A stretch of 64,000 nt of DNA, taken from NCBI GenBank assembly GCA_034927505.1, contig JAYFPY010000010.1, forward strand, positions 1-64,000, given 5' to 3'. The notes beneath the pieces were generated by a model. That model had not been told where the DNA came from and did not search any database. It saw only the letters and a list, made by a program, of their open reading frames with translations. The DNA comes from RUG100 sp034927505 (GTDB lineage Bacteria > Bacillota > Clostridia > Peptostreptococcales > Anaerovoracaceae). A program made the position numbers and the translations under genes. Of this stretch, positions 8,209 to 17,105 are shown in pieces; position 1 is the stretch's first letter, and each line of letters opens with the position of its first letter.

Positions 8209-8844
8209 CTATTTGAGTGGTATCTTTAATTTTTTGCCCGCTTTGAGCTTTGTCTTCGACGCTTTTTTCTTCGTGCTCATGTGATTCATTTTAGCGATTT
8301 CCTTGTATCGTTTTCCGCTTCGAAGCATCTTTTTTGCAATCTTGTAGAGGGTGTCTCCCCTCTTTGTCTTATATGTCCGATACCAGTTGCTTCCCGAAGC
8401 CGAAATGCTCCCGGCTTCGATAAATTTAAGCGCATACGTATAATCTCCATACCCGCCGTCCACTTTGGCTGTGTATGTGTCCAGATAGTACGTCGGTGCG
8501 CTGATCGGGCATCCGGTTACTGATAACTTGAGCTTTACGCCTCTCTTTTGCCATGATTTGAAAAGATCGATGAAATGCATCGGAGGATACCAATCCTCTG
8601 TGTACACGTATGGTTCATCTTTGCGCGGCTCTCCCGGTAATGTGCCTTCGATACTGATCTCTTCAATCTCCATACCACGCGGTGCCTTCACTTCCCCGTA
8701 TTTTATTACCGGATAAGATGCAAACTGCGTACTGCTGGTAACCTCGAACCCGGTAATAGCAGACGGGAATGTCGTCGCTGCGTTATCGCGCTTGGTGGTG
8801 TCTGTTATAATCATTTTCGCTTGTTTGATTACTGGTTCTGTCAT
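8209..8844 (-). CDS. LysM-containing tail protein XkdP-like
   Basis: A 211-residue protein. The first about 150 residues match the XkdP N-terminal domain (G-E-V-K-A-P-R-G-M-E-I-E-E-I-S). Residues about 158-211 form a LysM module, with Y-K-T-K-R-G-D-T-L-Y-K-I-A-K-K-M and a Lys-rich C-terminus ending K-K-L-K-I-P. LysM binds peptidoglycan, and in PBSX-like tails the protein sits near the hub or tape measure end. It overlaps the tape measure stop codon by 1 base. Confidence 0.9.
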   Translation of the reverse strand: MTEPVIKQAKMIITDTTKRDNAATTFPSAITGFEVTSSTQFASYPVIKYGEVKAPRGMEIEEISIEGTLPGEPRKDEPYVYTEDWYPPMHFIDLFKSWQKRGVKLKLSVTGCPISAPTYYLDTYTAKVDGGYGDYTYALKFIEAGSISASGSNWYRTYKTKRGDTLYKIAKKMLRSGKRYKEIAKMNHMSTKKKASKTKLKAGKKLKIPLK

Positions 8845-11800
8845 TATAACCCCTCCGCTCCAACAGGGCTGTTCCTGTATTGCCTCTTCATTTGCTTAGC
8901 CAAGTGCCCTGCTATTTCGTTGGTGATCTCTGGCAGATTTGCTCGAATCTGCTCTACAACTTTCTTGCTGCTGCCGCCACCATTGATCTGGAATGTTATC
9001 CCGCCAACATTAACTTCGATTGCCCCATTTCTGCTGCCTGCTCTGCCTGCGTGTCTGGCCTTTTTATGTGATTTTTCTTTGTTGTAAACTTTTTCGCCGC
9101 CGTTGAACATCATCAGCTCCGGTCCGTTCTCTCCGACCCAGGCCGGTCCTTTTCTCGCATTGTTTGTTCCTGCAGCATGGCCGCGTGTTGTCATCATCCC
9201 TGCCTTCGCCATTCGACGCGATTTATCGGCTGTGAACACTTTTTCGCCGCCGTTGAACATCATCAGCTCCGGTCCGTTCTCTCCGACCCAGGCCATTCCT
9301 TTTCTCGCATTGTTTGTTCCTGCAGCGTGGCCCGGTCCTGCTTTTATTTTTGCATTGCCTTTTCCACCACTCACAGTCCCTGTCCCTGTCCCTGTCAGTG
9401 TCAGGGTTGCATTCACTAGCACATTTGGCGCCTTGATTTTGTTCAGCTGCGTGGTTGCTTTACTTGCTGCAGAAGACATGTCGCTGCTCTTTTTTGCTGC
9501 CTTTGCCATTCCGGTCTGCATTTTCGCTGTCTGCGATGCTGTTTTCCTTGCCGCGCTACCGAGTTTTCTTGTCCCGGATGCAGACTTCCTCGCTGCAGAG
9601 CTCAATTTTCTTACGCCTGAAGCGGATTTCCTTGATGCCGAACTTAGTTTCCTTATACCGCCACTAGATTTTCTTGCTGCGCTTCCAACCTTCCTCAAGC
9701 TGCTATTCGCCTTGTTTGCACCCTTTGAGACTTTGCTCATACTCTTGTTGGCTTTTGCATTTTTCTTGGATGCATTTGAAACTTTTTTCTGTGCACTTGA
9801 TGCCTTCTTGGCGTCATTCGCTGCTTTTTTCTGATTGCTCGATGCCTTCTTGGCATCCTTTGCTGCCTTGTTTATGGATTTCGCCACACTACTGGTCGCT
9901 TTACCCAGCTTCGCCGCGTCTTTGCTGGCCCTTCCCTTTTTCATGGCATCGCTGCCACCTATCTGCATGCCTTTCCTTGTGCCTCCGCGTAGCCTGCCGA
10001 TTTTTCCACCTTTTTTGCTGTATTTATTATATACATCAAACAGTGTTGTCCCGGCTTTCTTGCCTCCGGCATATCCAGCTAATCCGCCAATCACGCTGCC
10101 TATGGCTGTCCCAATTCCAGGGACTACCGATCCTATGGCTGCTCCTGCCAGTGCGCCGCCTCCGGCTCCTCCAGCTAATCCACCGATCTCGCCAACCGCA
10201 GTTCTATTTTTCTGGCCCTTCTTCGCGCTCAAAACGGATATTCCACTGGTAAGTACCGCCGCCGGCATGAAAGCCTTCGAGGCCGCTTTTCCGATGGCTC
10301 CAATCTTCGATATACTGTTCAGTGTCTCGCCGCCTTTGGACGCGCCCTTCAATCCGCTGAACAACTTCGAGAATATCGAACCTTTACTTACAGTTTTGCC
10401 AACCTTGCCAACCTCTTCTGTTGCCTTGCCAACATTTTTAAACTTGCTAAATATACCGCCCTTGCTGGCCTTACTTGTGGCTTTTGCAGCTCCTTCCGCA
10501 GCACCTTCTGCGGCCGCCGCTCCTTTTCCGCCCTTCTTGAATATCTTCTTCCCAAGTTTACCGATGCCCTTAAATCCGACCCCGCCAAAAGAGCCCAGCA
10601 ACTGCGTCGTCAGGAGTCCTAACAATAACGCACTTCCGCCGGATGTCCCCGTTGGCTTATCGCCGCCGGGAAGCATTTTCAATGCATCCGTGAACGTGTC
10701 TTTCAGAAGCCCTGGTAACAACTCTTTGAAAATTTTTATAAACGCCTTCACTGCCAGTGATGCTGCTGCCTCAAAATCTTTTTCGATATCGGCCGCATCC
10801 CATATTAGCCTCAGTTTCTTTTCGACGCTTCCTTTCTTGAAAGCCTTTGTATCCATTACGCTTGATATGTTCTTGAGCTTTGTCAGCAAATGATCCGCTG
10901 CCTTTGTTGATATCTTGCTGCCCATCTTGCCAAGCAGAGTGCCAAGCTTCTTTGTTTTATCTGTATTTTCGTCAAGGAAATCTGCTATCCCTTTCAGGCC
11001 CTTCTTTGCGCCTACGGATAAGCCTTCGCCCCATGGTACTGCAATATTAGACTGCAATCCTGACGTGATTCTTCCAGCTATGCCGCCTACTGTCTTGTTG
11101 GCGAGGGCTTTTGACTGGCCGCCAAAATCTCGCTTCATGCCGGCGATCATATATTCTGTAGCTTGCGCGCCTGACAATTTACCTGCTGTTGCCAGCTCCT
11201 TCGCCTTTGCCTTTGCTTTGTCTCCAGAGCCGAGCTTCATTCCCTCGGCTATATATTTCCACGCATCGATACCTCTGGCCTGCAGTATGCCGATATCCTG
11301 CTGTGATGGTCTTGATCTCATTTTTGTCTGGGCGAGCTGTATCATCATTCCCTGTATTCCTTCGGTGCCCTGGCCGAGTGCAGACGATGCGTCTCCTATC
11401 GTTCCCAGGTCCTTCAGGACGTCCTTTTTCTTCCAGCCGTAGCCCATCATTGTCTTTGTGTTCTGTATGATCTGCTGTGTGTTAAATGGTGATTGCGCGT
11501 CGAACTTGTATATCTCTTTCATGAACGAATTCGCCGCTTTGTTTTGCGCCGCTTCATTCCCGTTCGGGCTCAATTTCTTCCCGAAGAACAGCCTCGCGCT
11601 CTCTGTCTGATCGGCCAACTGGATAGGTTTGCGTATCAATTTATTGACCGCAAACCCAGCCATAACCGTGGCCGCTATACCTTTGAGTGATGTCATGTAG
11701 TTCATGATTTTTCGAAGCGGTCTCGTCGCCTTGTCAACGATCCTGACCGGGATGGATACTGCCTTAGCGCCTATGCCTTTTACCTTGCTCAAAATACCGC

Positions 11801-11972
11801 CTACATTCGCGTGTGCCTTGCCGATCTGCTCAGTGCTACGCTGTGTCCTGCTCTGGAATTGCGTTAACGCATTGCTCGCGTTATTGATCTGGCTGCGCAT
11901 TCCGCTGAAGCCTGCGCTTGTGTTATCTGTATATCTTGTTGTTATATCAATTACGATGGTCTGGTCAGCCAT
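8844..11972 (-). CDS. Tail tape measure protein
   Basis: A 1042-residue protein just after the frameshifted chaperone. It has an N-terminal coiled coil, a helix-rich body, a Gly/Ala-rich hydrophobic stretch near residues 600-640 (G-A-I... A-I-G-S-V-I-G-G-L-A-G-Y), then a Lys/Ser/Ala-rich linker with the repeating word R-K-L-S-S-A-(A/S)-R-K-S. Near the C-terminus the motif W-V-G-E-N-G-P-E-L-M-M-F-N-G-G-E-K-V occurs twice, encoded by an almost identical 93-base repeat. The length sets tail length. The start has GAGGAGG and overlaps the frameshift product. Confidence 0.95.
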   Translation of the reverse strand: MADQTIVIDITTRYTDNTSAGFSGMRSQINNASNALTQFQSRTQRSTEQIGKAHANVGGILSKVKGIGAKAVSIPVRIVDKATRPLRKIMNYMTSLKGIAATVMAGFAVNKLIRKPIQLADQTESARLFFGKKLSPNGNEAAQNKAANSFMKEIYKFDAQSPFNTQQIIQNTKTMMGYGWKKKDVLKDLGTIGDASSALGQGTEGIQGMMIQLAQTKMRSRPSQQDIGILQARGIDAWKYIAEGMKLGSGDKAKAKAKELATAGKLSGAQATEYMIAGMKRDFGGQSKALANKTVGGIAGRITSGLQSNIAVPWGEGLSVGAKKGLKGIADFLDENTDKTKKLGTLLGKMGSKISTKAADHLLTKLKNISSVMDTKAFKKGSVEKKLRLIWDAADIEKDFEAAASLAVKAFIKIFKELLPGLLKDTFTDALKMLPGGDKPTGTSGGSALLLGLLTTQLLGSFGGVGFKGIGKLGKKIFKKGGKGAAAAEGAAEGAAKATSKASKGGIFSKFKNVGKATEEVGKVGKTVSKGSIFSKLFSGLKGASKGGETLNSISKIGAIGKAASKAFMPAAVLTSGISVLSAKKGQKNRTAVGEIGGLAGGAGGGALAGAAIGSVVPGIGTAIGSVIGGLAGYAGGKKAGTTLFDVYNKYSKKGGKIGRLRGGTRKGMQIGGSDAMKKGRASKDAAKLGKATSSVAKSINKAAKDAKKASSNQKKAANDAKKASSAQKKVSNASKKNAKANKSMSKVSKGANKANSSLRKVGSAARKSSGGIRKLSSASRKSASGVRKLSSAARKSASGTRKLGSAARKTASQTAKMQTGMAKAAKKSSDMSSAASKATTQLNKIKAPNVLVNATLTLTGTGTGTVSGGKGNAKIKAGPGHAAGTNNARKGMAWVGENGPELMMFNGGEKVFTADKSRRMAKAGMMTTRGHAAGTNNARKGPAWVGENGPELMMFNGGEKVYNKEKSHKKARHAGRAGSRNGAIEVNVGGITFQINGGGSSKKVVEQIRANLPEITNEIAGHLAKQMKRQYRNSPVGAEGL
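9089..9333. repeat. Duplicated 93-base segment in the tape measure gene
   Basis: The segments 9089-9181 and 9239-9331 are nearly identical (a few substitutions), with a period of exactly 150 bases. They encode two copies of the tape measure C-terminal motif containing W-V-G-E-N-G-P-E-L. The period is a multiple of three, so recombination between copies would add or remove 50 residues in frame. Confidence 0.85.
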
Positions 11973-12740
11973 TTACGGTATCCTCCTCTCCGAATCTTAC
12001 TTCTGATAATGGCGGGTGTTCTATCGCATATTCCTCCGAGGCCCAAATAAAAGGCAGCTCCCAATCCGAGTTAAACTGTATACCCGGAGGGAACCGCCCT
12101 GTCCTCTGCCATATGCGGTGGATCAAATATATTTTGCCGCCCGCCGCTATAAGTTTTTTGCGTACTCCTGGCGAGTGATCCCGCCGTATCCCGATATTTC
12201 ATCGATAATGTCACATACCCAGTCTTTCTCGCCGGACATCAGGACCTCATCGACCACATCGGTCGCACGCAGGCAGCCGATCTGCCTCTTGATTTTAGGG
12301 TCGTTCCAGATTTTATCTGAATCGACCGTAGCCATTACGATCTTCTGCGCTCTCATCAAAGCCGCATCTGTGTCGCCTTCGATTTTTGGCAAGTGCCGTC
12401 CTGCCGGATTCGGAAGATATTCCGTTGCGGCTTTCACGCACTGGAATACTTCTTCCTCTGATAATGGGCGGATCGTGAACTTGAATAGTTCCTTCCCGTG
12501 ACGCTGTATGGAAATGTCCTTATACAGCGCTTCATCCTGTTTGTACCTAGCTGCTTCCATCATGCCGTCCAGGATGCTATCCTCGTTCATGCGCACTTCC
12601 TCATGGCTCGGGAGTTTCGCTTCGATTCTTTCTTGTTCCATTTCTTCTTCATCGTCGTCATCCTCATAGATATCTTCCTGCGGAATCTGCTCCGGTGAAG
12701 TGATTTTTACGTCTTCCATTGACATTTTCTTCTCTTCCAT
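11965..12740 (-). CDS. Tail assembly chaperone, -1 frameshifted long product
   Basis: Slipping back one base at 12,153 continues the chaperone for 62 more codons without a stop, ending at TGA 11,965-11,967, giving about 258 residues. The extension is rich in aromatic residues (I-H-R-I-W-Q-R-T-G-R-F-P-P-G and W-E-L-P-F-I-W-A-S-E-E-Y), is clearly coding, has no start of its own, and overlaps the tape measure ATG. This is the gpGT equivalent that recruits tail tube subunits onto the tape measure. The frameshift itself is inferred from sequence. Confidence 0.85.
12147..12740 (-). CDS. Tail assembly chaperone, unshifted product (XkdN-like)
   Basis: A 197-residue protein between the tail tube and tape measure genes. 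The N-terminal 50 residues are very acidic. The body contains F-T-I-R-P-L-S-E-E-E-V-F-Q-C and R-A-T-D-V-V-D-E-V-L, as in XkdN-type chaperones. The zero-frame stop (12,147-12,149) lies just 6 codon bases past an A_AAA_AAC slippery heptamer. The protein prevents premature tape measure assembly, as lambda gpG does. Confidence 0.88.
   Translation of the reverse strand: MEEKKMSMEDVKITSPEQIPQEDIYEDDDDEEEMEQERIEAKLPSHEEVRMNEDSILDGMMEAARYKQDEALYKDISIQRHGKELFKFTIRPLSEEEVFQCVKAATEYLPNPAGRHLPKIEGDTDAALMRAQKIVMATVDSDKIWNDPKIKRQIGCLRATDVVDEVLMSGEKDWVCDIIDEISGYGGITRQEYAKNL
12153..12159 (-). promoter_or_regulatory. Programmed -1 frameshift slippery site A_AAA_AAC
   Basis: In the chaperone's reading frame the codons are GCA-AAA-AAC-TTA-TAG, which contain A_AAA_AAC in the exact X_XXY_YYZ phase. 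The zero-frame TAG follows after one codon, and the -1 frame is open. A GC-rich stretch (GCGGCGGGCGGC) starts about 6 bases later and may act as a stimulator. Confidence 0.88.
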
Positions 12741-12764
12741 TAGTGTTCTCCTTTCATGGTGTTA

Positions 12765-13274
12765 TTACTGTGGGCTTCCCTGTGAGCCGTCCGTGTTGAA
12801 CCACTCCATCAGCTCTGGGTTCGCATTCACTCTGAAGCTCCACGCTCTCTTTATGATCTCGCCTGGGTTCAGGTTGAACAGGTCAAGATTTCCGTCAGGC
12901 AGGCAGTTTCTGAATACCTGTCTCTGGTATACCTCGCCTCTTCTTCTCAGCTTGCACTGGAAATCCCAGACAGGCATGTGCCCGCTTTTCAGATCGTCGT
13001 ACAGCTTTGTCAGCAGTACATCGTCTCTGATCACTACCTCGCTCATGGTGAGTGTGATGCTGTGGCCCGTAGGCACTGCAAACACGAGCGCTGATCCTAC
13101 CGGCTGGTAGTCCGTGTTGTTCATGTTCAGTTGCGCCTGCGCTGTGTCAACCTCTGCCAGGAATAATTCTGTATTGTCGCTCAGTGTGATGATCAGCTGC
13201 CCGTCTTTTCCGGTCAGTATTTTGTTAACATCCAGCTGAGACTGGTCGTTCAAACCATTAGTTCCGTTTGCCAT
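12765..13274 (-). CDS. Tail tube protein XkdM-like
   Basis: A 169-residue protein with the XkdM/phage tube pattern: an N-terminal beta hairpin (K-I-L-T-G-K-D-G-Q-L-I-I), Y-Q-P-V-G-S-A-L-V-F-A-V-P-T-G, and the C-terminus N-P-G-E-I-I-K-R-A-W-S-F-R-V-N. Tube subunits form the inner channel of the contractile tail. It follows the sheath gene directly and precedes the chaperone, as in PBSX. Confidence 0.93.
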   Translation of the reverse strand: MANGTNGLNDQSQLDVNKILTGKDGQLIITLSDNTELFLAEVDTAQAQLNMNNTDYQPVGSALVFAVPTGHSITLTMSEVVIRDDVLLTKLYDDLKSGHMPVWDFQCKLRRRGEVYQRQVFRNCLPDGNLDLFNLNPGEIIKRAWSFRVNANPELMEWFNTDGSQGSPQ

Positions 13275-13294
13275 TCTATATCTCCTTTCCTATC

Positions 13295-14719
13295 CTATGC
13301 TGTTTCCGGTGTGAATCTGAACTGGTATGTCAGATATACTTTCTCCAGTGCATCTATGTCGTCTACTGCTATAGCAAACCATGCGCTGTCGCCGGTCGGT
13401 GTGTGTGCTGCGTCGGTTGTCGCTGTAGCTCCTGCCAGCAGCTTGTCCTCTGCGATCATGTCGTTACACAGGCCCTGGAGCGCCTTTACAACGGTGGCTC
13501 TGCCGTCAGGCGTGTTACCGACTTTACCGATCATCGGTTCCGTCACATCGTCTGCTCTTGTAAGCAGTTCCATTCTTGTCTTTGCGCGTTTGATCTTCTT
13601 CCAGCCTGCATCGTCATTTGCTCCTGGGTTGATCAGGGTCGTTATCCCGTCCTCAATCCATACAGCGCCTGTCGAGGATGCTGTGAATACTATCATTCCC
13701 GAGTTTATGCACTCGATTATCTGTGAGTTCGTCAGGATCTCTGTGATATCCGTGGCATCTGTCAGAGTACGGTGCGTCAAGCTCTCACTTGATGGTACCG
13801 CTGCGACCAATCCGGCCACTCTTGCTGCAGCCAGGTATCCGCCTATCGTTGTGTCACTGATCATGAATCCGTCGCCTACATACACAATCTTGTAATCGTT
13901 GTATGCTGCGGCATGCTGCTGTCTGGTTTCCAGCGCTATAGTTGTCGGTTCCCCTACAACTCCGAAGCAGTTCTTTCCGCCCTCATACGCTCTGTCCACG
14001 TAAGCTGCAAGCAGTGCATGTACCGCTGTCTCGTTCGTGTCGACACAGATCGCGTTGAATCTGTATGGCTCCAGCGCTGTGAATGCTGCGGAGTATTCCG
14101 CATTGCTCACTGTCGGATCCGTTCCGGCTGTGAAATCTGTGGAAGGTACGAGCGCCACTTTTGCGGTGCCGGAGTACCCGGATGCCTTCACAAAATCGAA
14201 GTACTTACTTGCTGCGCCGGCCGCGATCAGGTTATCTACCTCGCCGCTCTCTGCTACTGCAAATTTCAGCTTTTCGAGTAGTACGCTTCCCTCGTACACA
14301 TCGAATTCTCTCTTTGTCTCATCGCCCAGTACGGATTTTATCGCATACCTGAATGCTCTGCTGCCCTCGTACTTTGCTGTAACTGTTATAGCGCTTACGG
14401 ATGAAGCGTCTTTCAGTGTTATAGTTCCTTTTGTTCCGCCGGTGCCCAGCCTCTTAATTCTCAGGGTGGATATACCTCCCTTGAACATCTGCTCTGCTAC
14501 TGCGATGGTGCCGGATGCTCCGCCGGATCCATACAATGCTGTCGCATCATCAATGCTGTAAACGGTCTTGACCGCTGCGAGCGGACCCCAGTTTGACTTG
14601 ATGGTGCATGCGCCTATTCCGTCATAGTTTGCTGACGCTGTCGCTTCGGTGGCGTTTACGTATCTGTGATAAACGCCAGGTCTCACTTTAGTCTCGCCGA
14701 CTCTGAATGTTTCGCCCAT
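13295..14719 (-). CDS. Contractile tail sheath protein XkdK-like
   Basis: A 474-residue protein starting M-G-E-T-F-R-V-G-E-T-K-V-R-P-G-V-Y, the N-terminal linker and handshake region of sheath proteins. The middle holds small beta domains. The C-terminus has S-S-T-G-A-V-W-I-E-D-G-I-T-T-L-I, the conserved sheath core. It proves that the tail is contractile. Gene order with XkdM follows the PBSX plan. Confidence 0.95.
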   Translation of the reverse strand: MGETFRVGETKVRPGVYHRYVNATEATASANYDGIGACTIKSNWGPLAAVKTVYSIDDATALYGSGGASGTIAVAEQMFKGGISTLRIKRLGTGGTKGTITLKDASSVSAITVTAKYEGSRAFRYAIKSVLGDETKREFDVYEGSVLLEKLKFAVAESGEVDNLIAAGAASKYFDFVKASGYSGTAKVALVPSTDFTAGTDPTVSNAEYSAAFTALEPYRFNAICVDTNETAVHALLAAYVDRAYEGGKNCFGVVGEPTTIALETRQQHAAAYNDYKIVYVGDGFMISDTTIGGYLAAARVAGLVAAVPSSESLTHRTLTDATDITEILTNSQIIECINSGMIVFTASSTGAVWIEDGITTLINPGANDDAGWKKIKRAKTRMELLTRADDVTEPMIGKVGNTPDGRATVVKALQGLCNDMIAEDKLLAGATATTDAAHTPTGDSAWFAIAVDDIDALEKVYLTYQFRFTPETA

Positions 14720-14965
14720 CTATTTTACCTTCCTTCCCATAAATTCTTTGATTATCCTCTTAGCCTCGTCCTTTGTGGCCGACACTATATTGTTGTATCG
14801 TAATGCTGCGACTACGCACTCTTCAGGGACGCCGAATTCTTTTGCCCCATCGCGCAGTTCCGCTGCCGTGTACTTTATTTCTACGGCTGTCGGCTTCGTC
14901 TGCACGGTATGTGTGTCTGTGGCTCCCTGGTTTGCGCTTACGTCGACTTTTTCGTTTTTAGCCAT
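14720..14965 (-). CDS. Small protein before the sheath gene, HeH/SAP-like
   Basis: An 81-residue protein. I chose ATG 14,965 because AGGAGG lies 8 bases before it; an upstream in-frame ATG lacks such a site and would overlap the previous gene more. The C-terminal half (Y-T-A-A-E-L-R-D-G-A, then E-E-C-V-V-A-A-L-R) resembles a small helix-extended-loop-helix fold. Function unknown; the position matches small pre-sheath proteins in PBSX-like phages. Confidence 0.65.
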   Translation of the reverse strand: MAKNEKVDVSANQGATDTHTVQTKPTAVEIKYTAAELRDGAKEFGVPEECVVAALRYNNIVSATKDEAKRIIKEFMGRKVK

Positions 14966-14969
14966 CAAC

Positions 14970-15848
14970 TTATCCTCCTGTGATATTAATGTGTTCAAGC
15001 GCCGTGTTTTCCTCCGGTGCTCTAAGTATGCGATAGTCTCCCTTGAGTGTTATCTGGCCCTGCTGCATCGGGTTCGCCGACGTGCTGTAAGCCAACTGCG
15101 TTATGATCATCGGCGTCCAATCGGTCCTCGCATACGGAAGACTTATTTCGCCGTCTATCGCCAGTGTCTGGCATATCCCTCGAATCATATTATTCGCTGC
15201 GCCCTGCGACGGTGCTATGACATGCCCCATCATGTTTGCTGTGATGGTGGCACATGCCCACGTCGTCTGCTTTGCCTGCACGGTATCTCCCTGCATCCTT
15301 GCATAGAATGCCGGTGAGCTGTCCGTTGCCTTCCATATCTCGGCCAGTGTGTCTACGCCTATGTACTTCGCATCAGGATATATCGCCTTGACGTATGCAG
15401 AAAATCCTGCGGCCGGGTTCGGCTCGATGGAGCCAATCGCCGGGAATGCCCAAACGTCAAAGTATACTGTGACTCCGATCATCTGCGGTTCAGTGCCGGT
15501 GATCTCGAACGGGTCTGATCTGGCCCATGTCGCACAGTATGTACCGTCTGCATCGGTGAAGAATGTCGCGTCGATCTCGTCCTGTATCGCTATCGCTATA
15601 TCCTCCGGTGGTGTAGCCGTCTCAATCAGGCACCAGACATTCACTGCCATGGTCCCTGCTGTCTTGCGCTCTGGGTTGTACTGCCATGTGATGTTATAGT
15701 CCAATCTCGGATACTGGCTCCCGCTCCACCCGGCATCTTTGTCCGGCGGAGCTGCCTGATAGAAAATGGCCTTTGCATTGCTGTATTCTGCCAAGCTATC
15801 TGCTATATTCAGTTGTCTCAGTGCCTTTAGCACGGTCGTTTCTATCAT
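14970..15848 (-). CDS. Tail terminator / neck-region protein, XkdJ-position
   Basis: A 292-residue protein between the HK97 gp10-like gene and the pre-sheath gene. The first about 130 residues (Y-P-R-L-D-Y-N-I-T-W-Q-Y, then V-N-V-W-C) resemble tail terminator folds. The second part (Y-A-R-T-D-W-T-P-M-I-I) looks like a further beta domain. It is about twice the size of a simple tail terminator, so it may fuse two neck functions. Assignment is from position and general fold pattern. Confidence 0.55.
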   Translation of the reverse strand: MIETTVLKALRQLNIADSLAEYSNAKAIFYQAAPPDKDAGWSGSQYPRLDYNITWQYNPERKTAGTMAVNVWCLIETATPPEDIAIAIQDEIDATFFTDADGTYCATWARSDPFEITGTEPQMIGVTVYFDVWAFPAIGSIEPNPAAGFSAYVKAIYPDAKYIGVDTLAEIWKATDSSPAFYARMQGDTVQAKQTTWACATITANMMGHVIAPSQGAANNMIRGICQTLAIDGEISLPYARTDWTPMIITQLAYSTSANPMQQGQITLKGDYRILRAPEENTALEHINITGG

Positions 15849-15849
15849 G

Positions 15850-16314
15850 TCAGTACCTCTCGTTGAATATCCTTATGATCTCTGGCCTCGCGGCCTCTAG
15901 GGCCTTGCTTAGATGCGGTCTTGGCGCTATCCTGCTGTTGCCGTTTTCCAGATAGTCAGATAACAGATGTCCATTTTTGACTCGCAGCTCACTTCCTACT
16001 ATCGCATGGTATGTGCCGCCTGTCTCGGATCCGCCGCCTTCGCTCTTTACAGTAAAGCTGCCGCGATAAGCTCCAGTCCTTATTGCCGGTGGCTCTCCCG
16101 GTGCAGATGCCGTGTATCTAGCTCTGGTATTCGGCAATCGGTATGTCCGCCCTGATCTGCTGCCCGTCAGCACGTTGTCGAGGAGCTCTGTCCTCAGCGC
16201 TTGTCCGGCCCTATATGTCCGGTTCTTAACTTCAGCATTGATCTCACTCGATAGATTTCGCAAAACCTGTTCAATTACGGCTGCCGCGCCCTCGATCGTA
16301 GTTGTGATGGTCAT
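15850..16314 (-). CDS. HK97 gp10-family head-tail connector protein
   Basis: A 154-residue protein with A-G-Q-A-L-R-T-E-L, S-A-P-G-E-P-P-A-I-R-T-G-A-Y-R-G-S-F, and N-S-R-I-A-P-R-P-H-L near the C-terminus. These are the family's repeated landmarks (a proline-rich loop followed by the R-P-H/F-L motif). It is a tail-completion protein acting at the head-tail joint. It overlaps the head closure gene by 4 bases. Confidence 0.85.
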   Translation of the reverse strand: MTITTTIEGAAAVIEQVLRNLSSEINAEVKNRTYRAGQALRTELLDNVLTGSRSGRTYRLPNTRARYTASAPGEPPAIRTGAYRGSFTVKSEGGGSETGGTYHAIVGSELRVKNGHLLSDYLENGNSRIAPRPHLSKALEAARPEIIRIFNERY

Positions 16315-16655
16315 TTTGCATCAAACCTTTCTTCACAGTATGCAATCGCATAGATTCCGAGCTCGCCCGGGTCCGTGACGCCCTGCACATAGAATTTTCT
16401 GCTGGCCGTGGTGATTATGTCCTCTGCCTGCAGTGCCATGGCTGCGCTGTCTCTGCTCGCCACTGTATGTGATATCGGATGCCCCAGCTCTTTCCATTGC
16501 TGCACTTCTCTCTGGCTTGCTGCGCTGATCATGCCTTTGAACGAAGTTGTGGTAGCTTCAGGCACAGACATAGGTCGCCCTTTTGCATCAAGTGATTTAT
16601 TGTTTTTCTTGATGGTGAAGGTCTTTAGTTCTTGTCCCGGTCTGTATCTAATCAT
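16311..16655 (-). CDS. Head closure (SPP1 gp16-like) protein
   Basis: A 114-residue beta-rich protein with Y-R-P-G-Q-E-L-K-T-F and the segment D-I-I-T-T-A-S-R-K-F-Y-V-Q-G-V-T-D-P-G-E. This is typical of head closure/head-tail adaptor proteins that plug the portal after packaging. It sits between the connector and the gp10-like gene. Confidence 0.75.
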   Translation of the reverse strand: MIRYRPGQELKTFTIKKNNKSLDAKGRPMSVPEATTTSFKGMISAASQREVQQWKELGHPISHTVASRDSAAMALQAEDIITTASRKFYVQGVTDPGELGIYAIAYCEERFDAK

Positions 16656-16664
16656 GCTGCCTCC

Positions 16665-17093
16665 CTATCTGTTTGGTACCCCGTTGAACGGGTTGCCTGC
16701 CGCCCCTATTGAAGGGTTGTCATGCATCCCAAACTCCACATATTCGCTCTTGCTCTGGTTTGTTTTGTCATATTCCGGTCTCTGGAATGTCTTTTTCAGT
16801 TTTTCGTACAAGTCTTTCCAGCGATCATACCTCTGGCTCAGTGCGATGGATGCGCCTCCGGCATTAAAATCGGTTTCATTCGAATACCGCATCATAATCG
16901 CTCTCACGCACAGATATTTCGCATACGTCCAACCTCTGCCGTCGTCGTTGACTTTAGTGATCACGGCCGTATATTCCTCATCGGATAGTGCCGTGGTTTC
17001 CTTTTTGCCTTCAACTTCGGTATCTCCGAGCTCGAAACGCATTTGATCTGCGCCGCCGTCGGTTATTTTTGTCGGGTCATATGAGTAATTCAT
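16665..17093 (-). CDS. Head-tail connector (YqbG-like)
   Basis: A 142-residue helical protein. Y-D-P-T-K-I-T-D-G-G-A-D-Q-M-R-F-E-L-G-D-T and T-A-L-S-D-E-E-Y lie near the start, and Y-A-K-Y-L-C-V-R-A-I follows. These are standard marks of the gp6/YqbG connector family. It docks on the portal ring. Its place after the major capsid block is as expected. Confidence 0.8.
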   Translation of the reverse strand: MNYSYDPTKITDGGADQMRFELGDTEVEGKKETTALSDEEYTAVITKVNDDGRGWTYAKYLCVRAIMMRYSNETDFNAGGASIALSQRYDRWKDLYEKLKKTFQRPEYDKTNQSKSEYVEFGMHDNPSIGAAGNPFNGVPNR

Positions 17094-17105
17094 AGCTTTC
17101 CTCCC

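Noticed and set aside
9103..10893. Long plus-strand ORFs (243 and 352 codons) opposite the tape measure gene
   Set aside because: They mirror Ala/Lys/Gly-rich coding on the other strand, giving Pro/Ala/Phe-rich sequence with no ribosome binding site or family.
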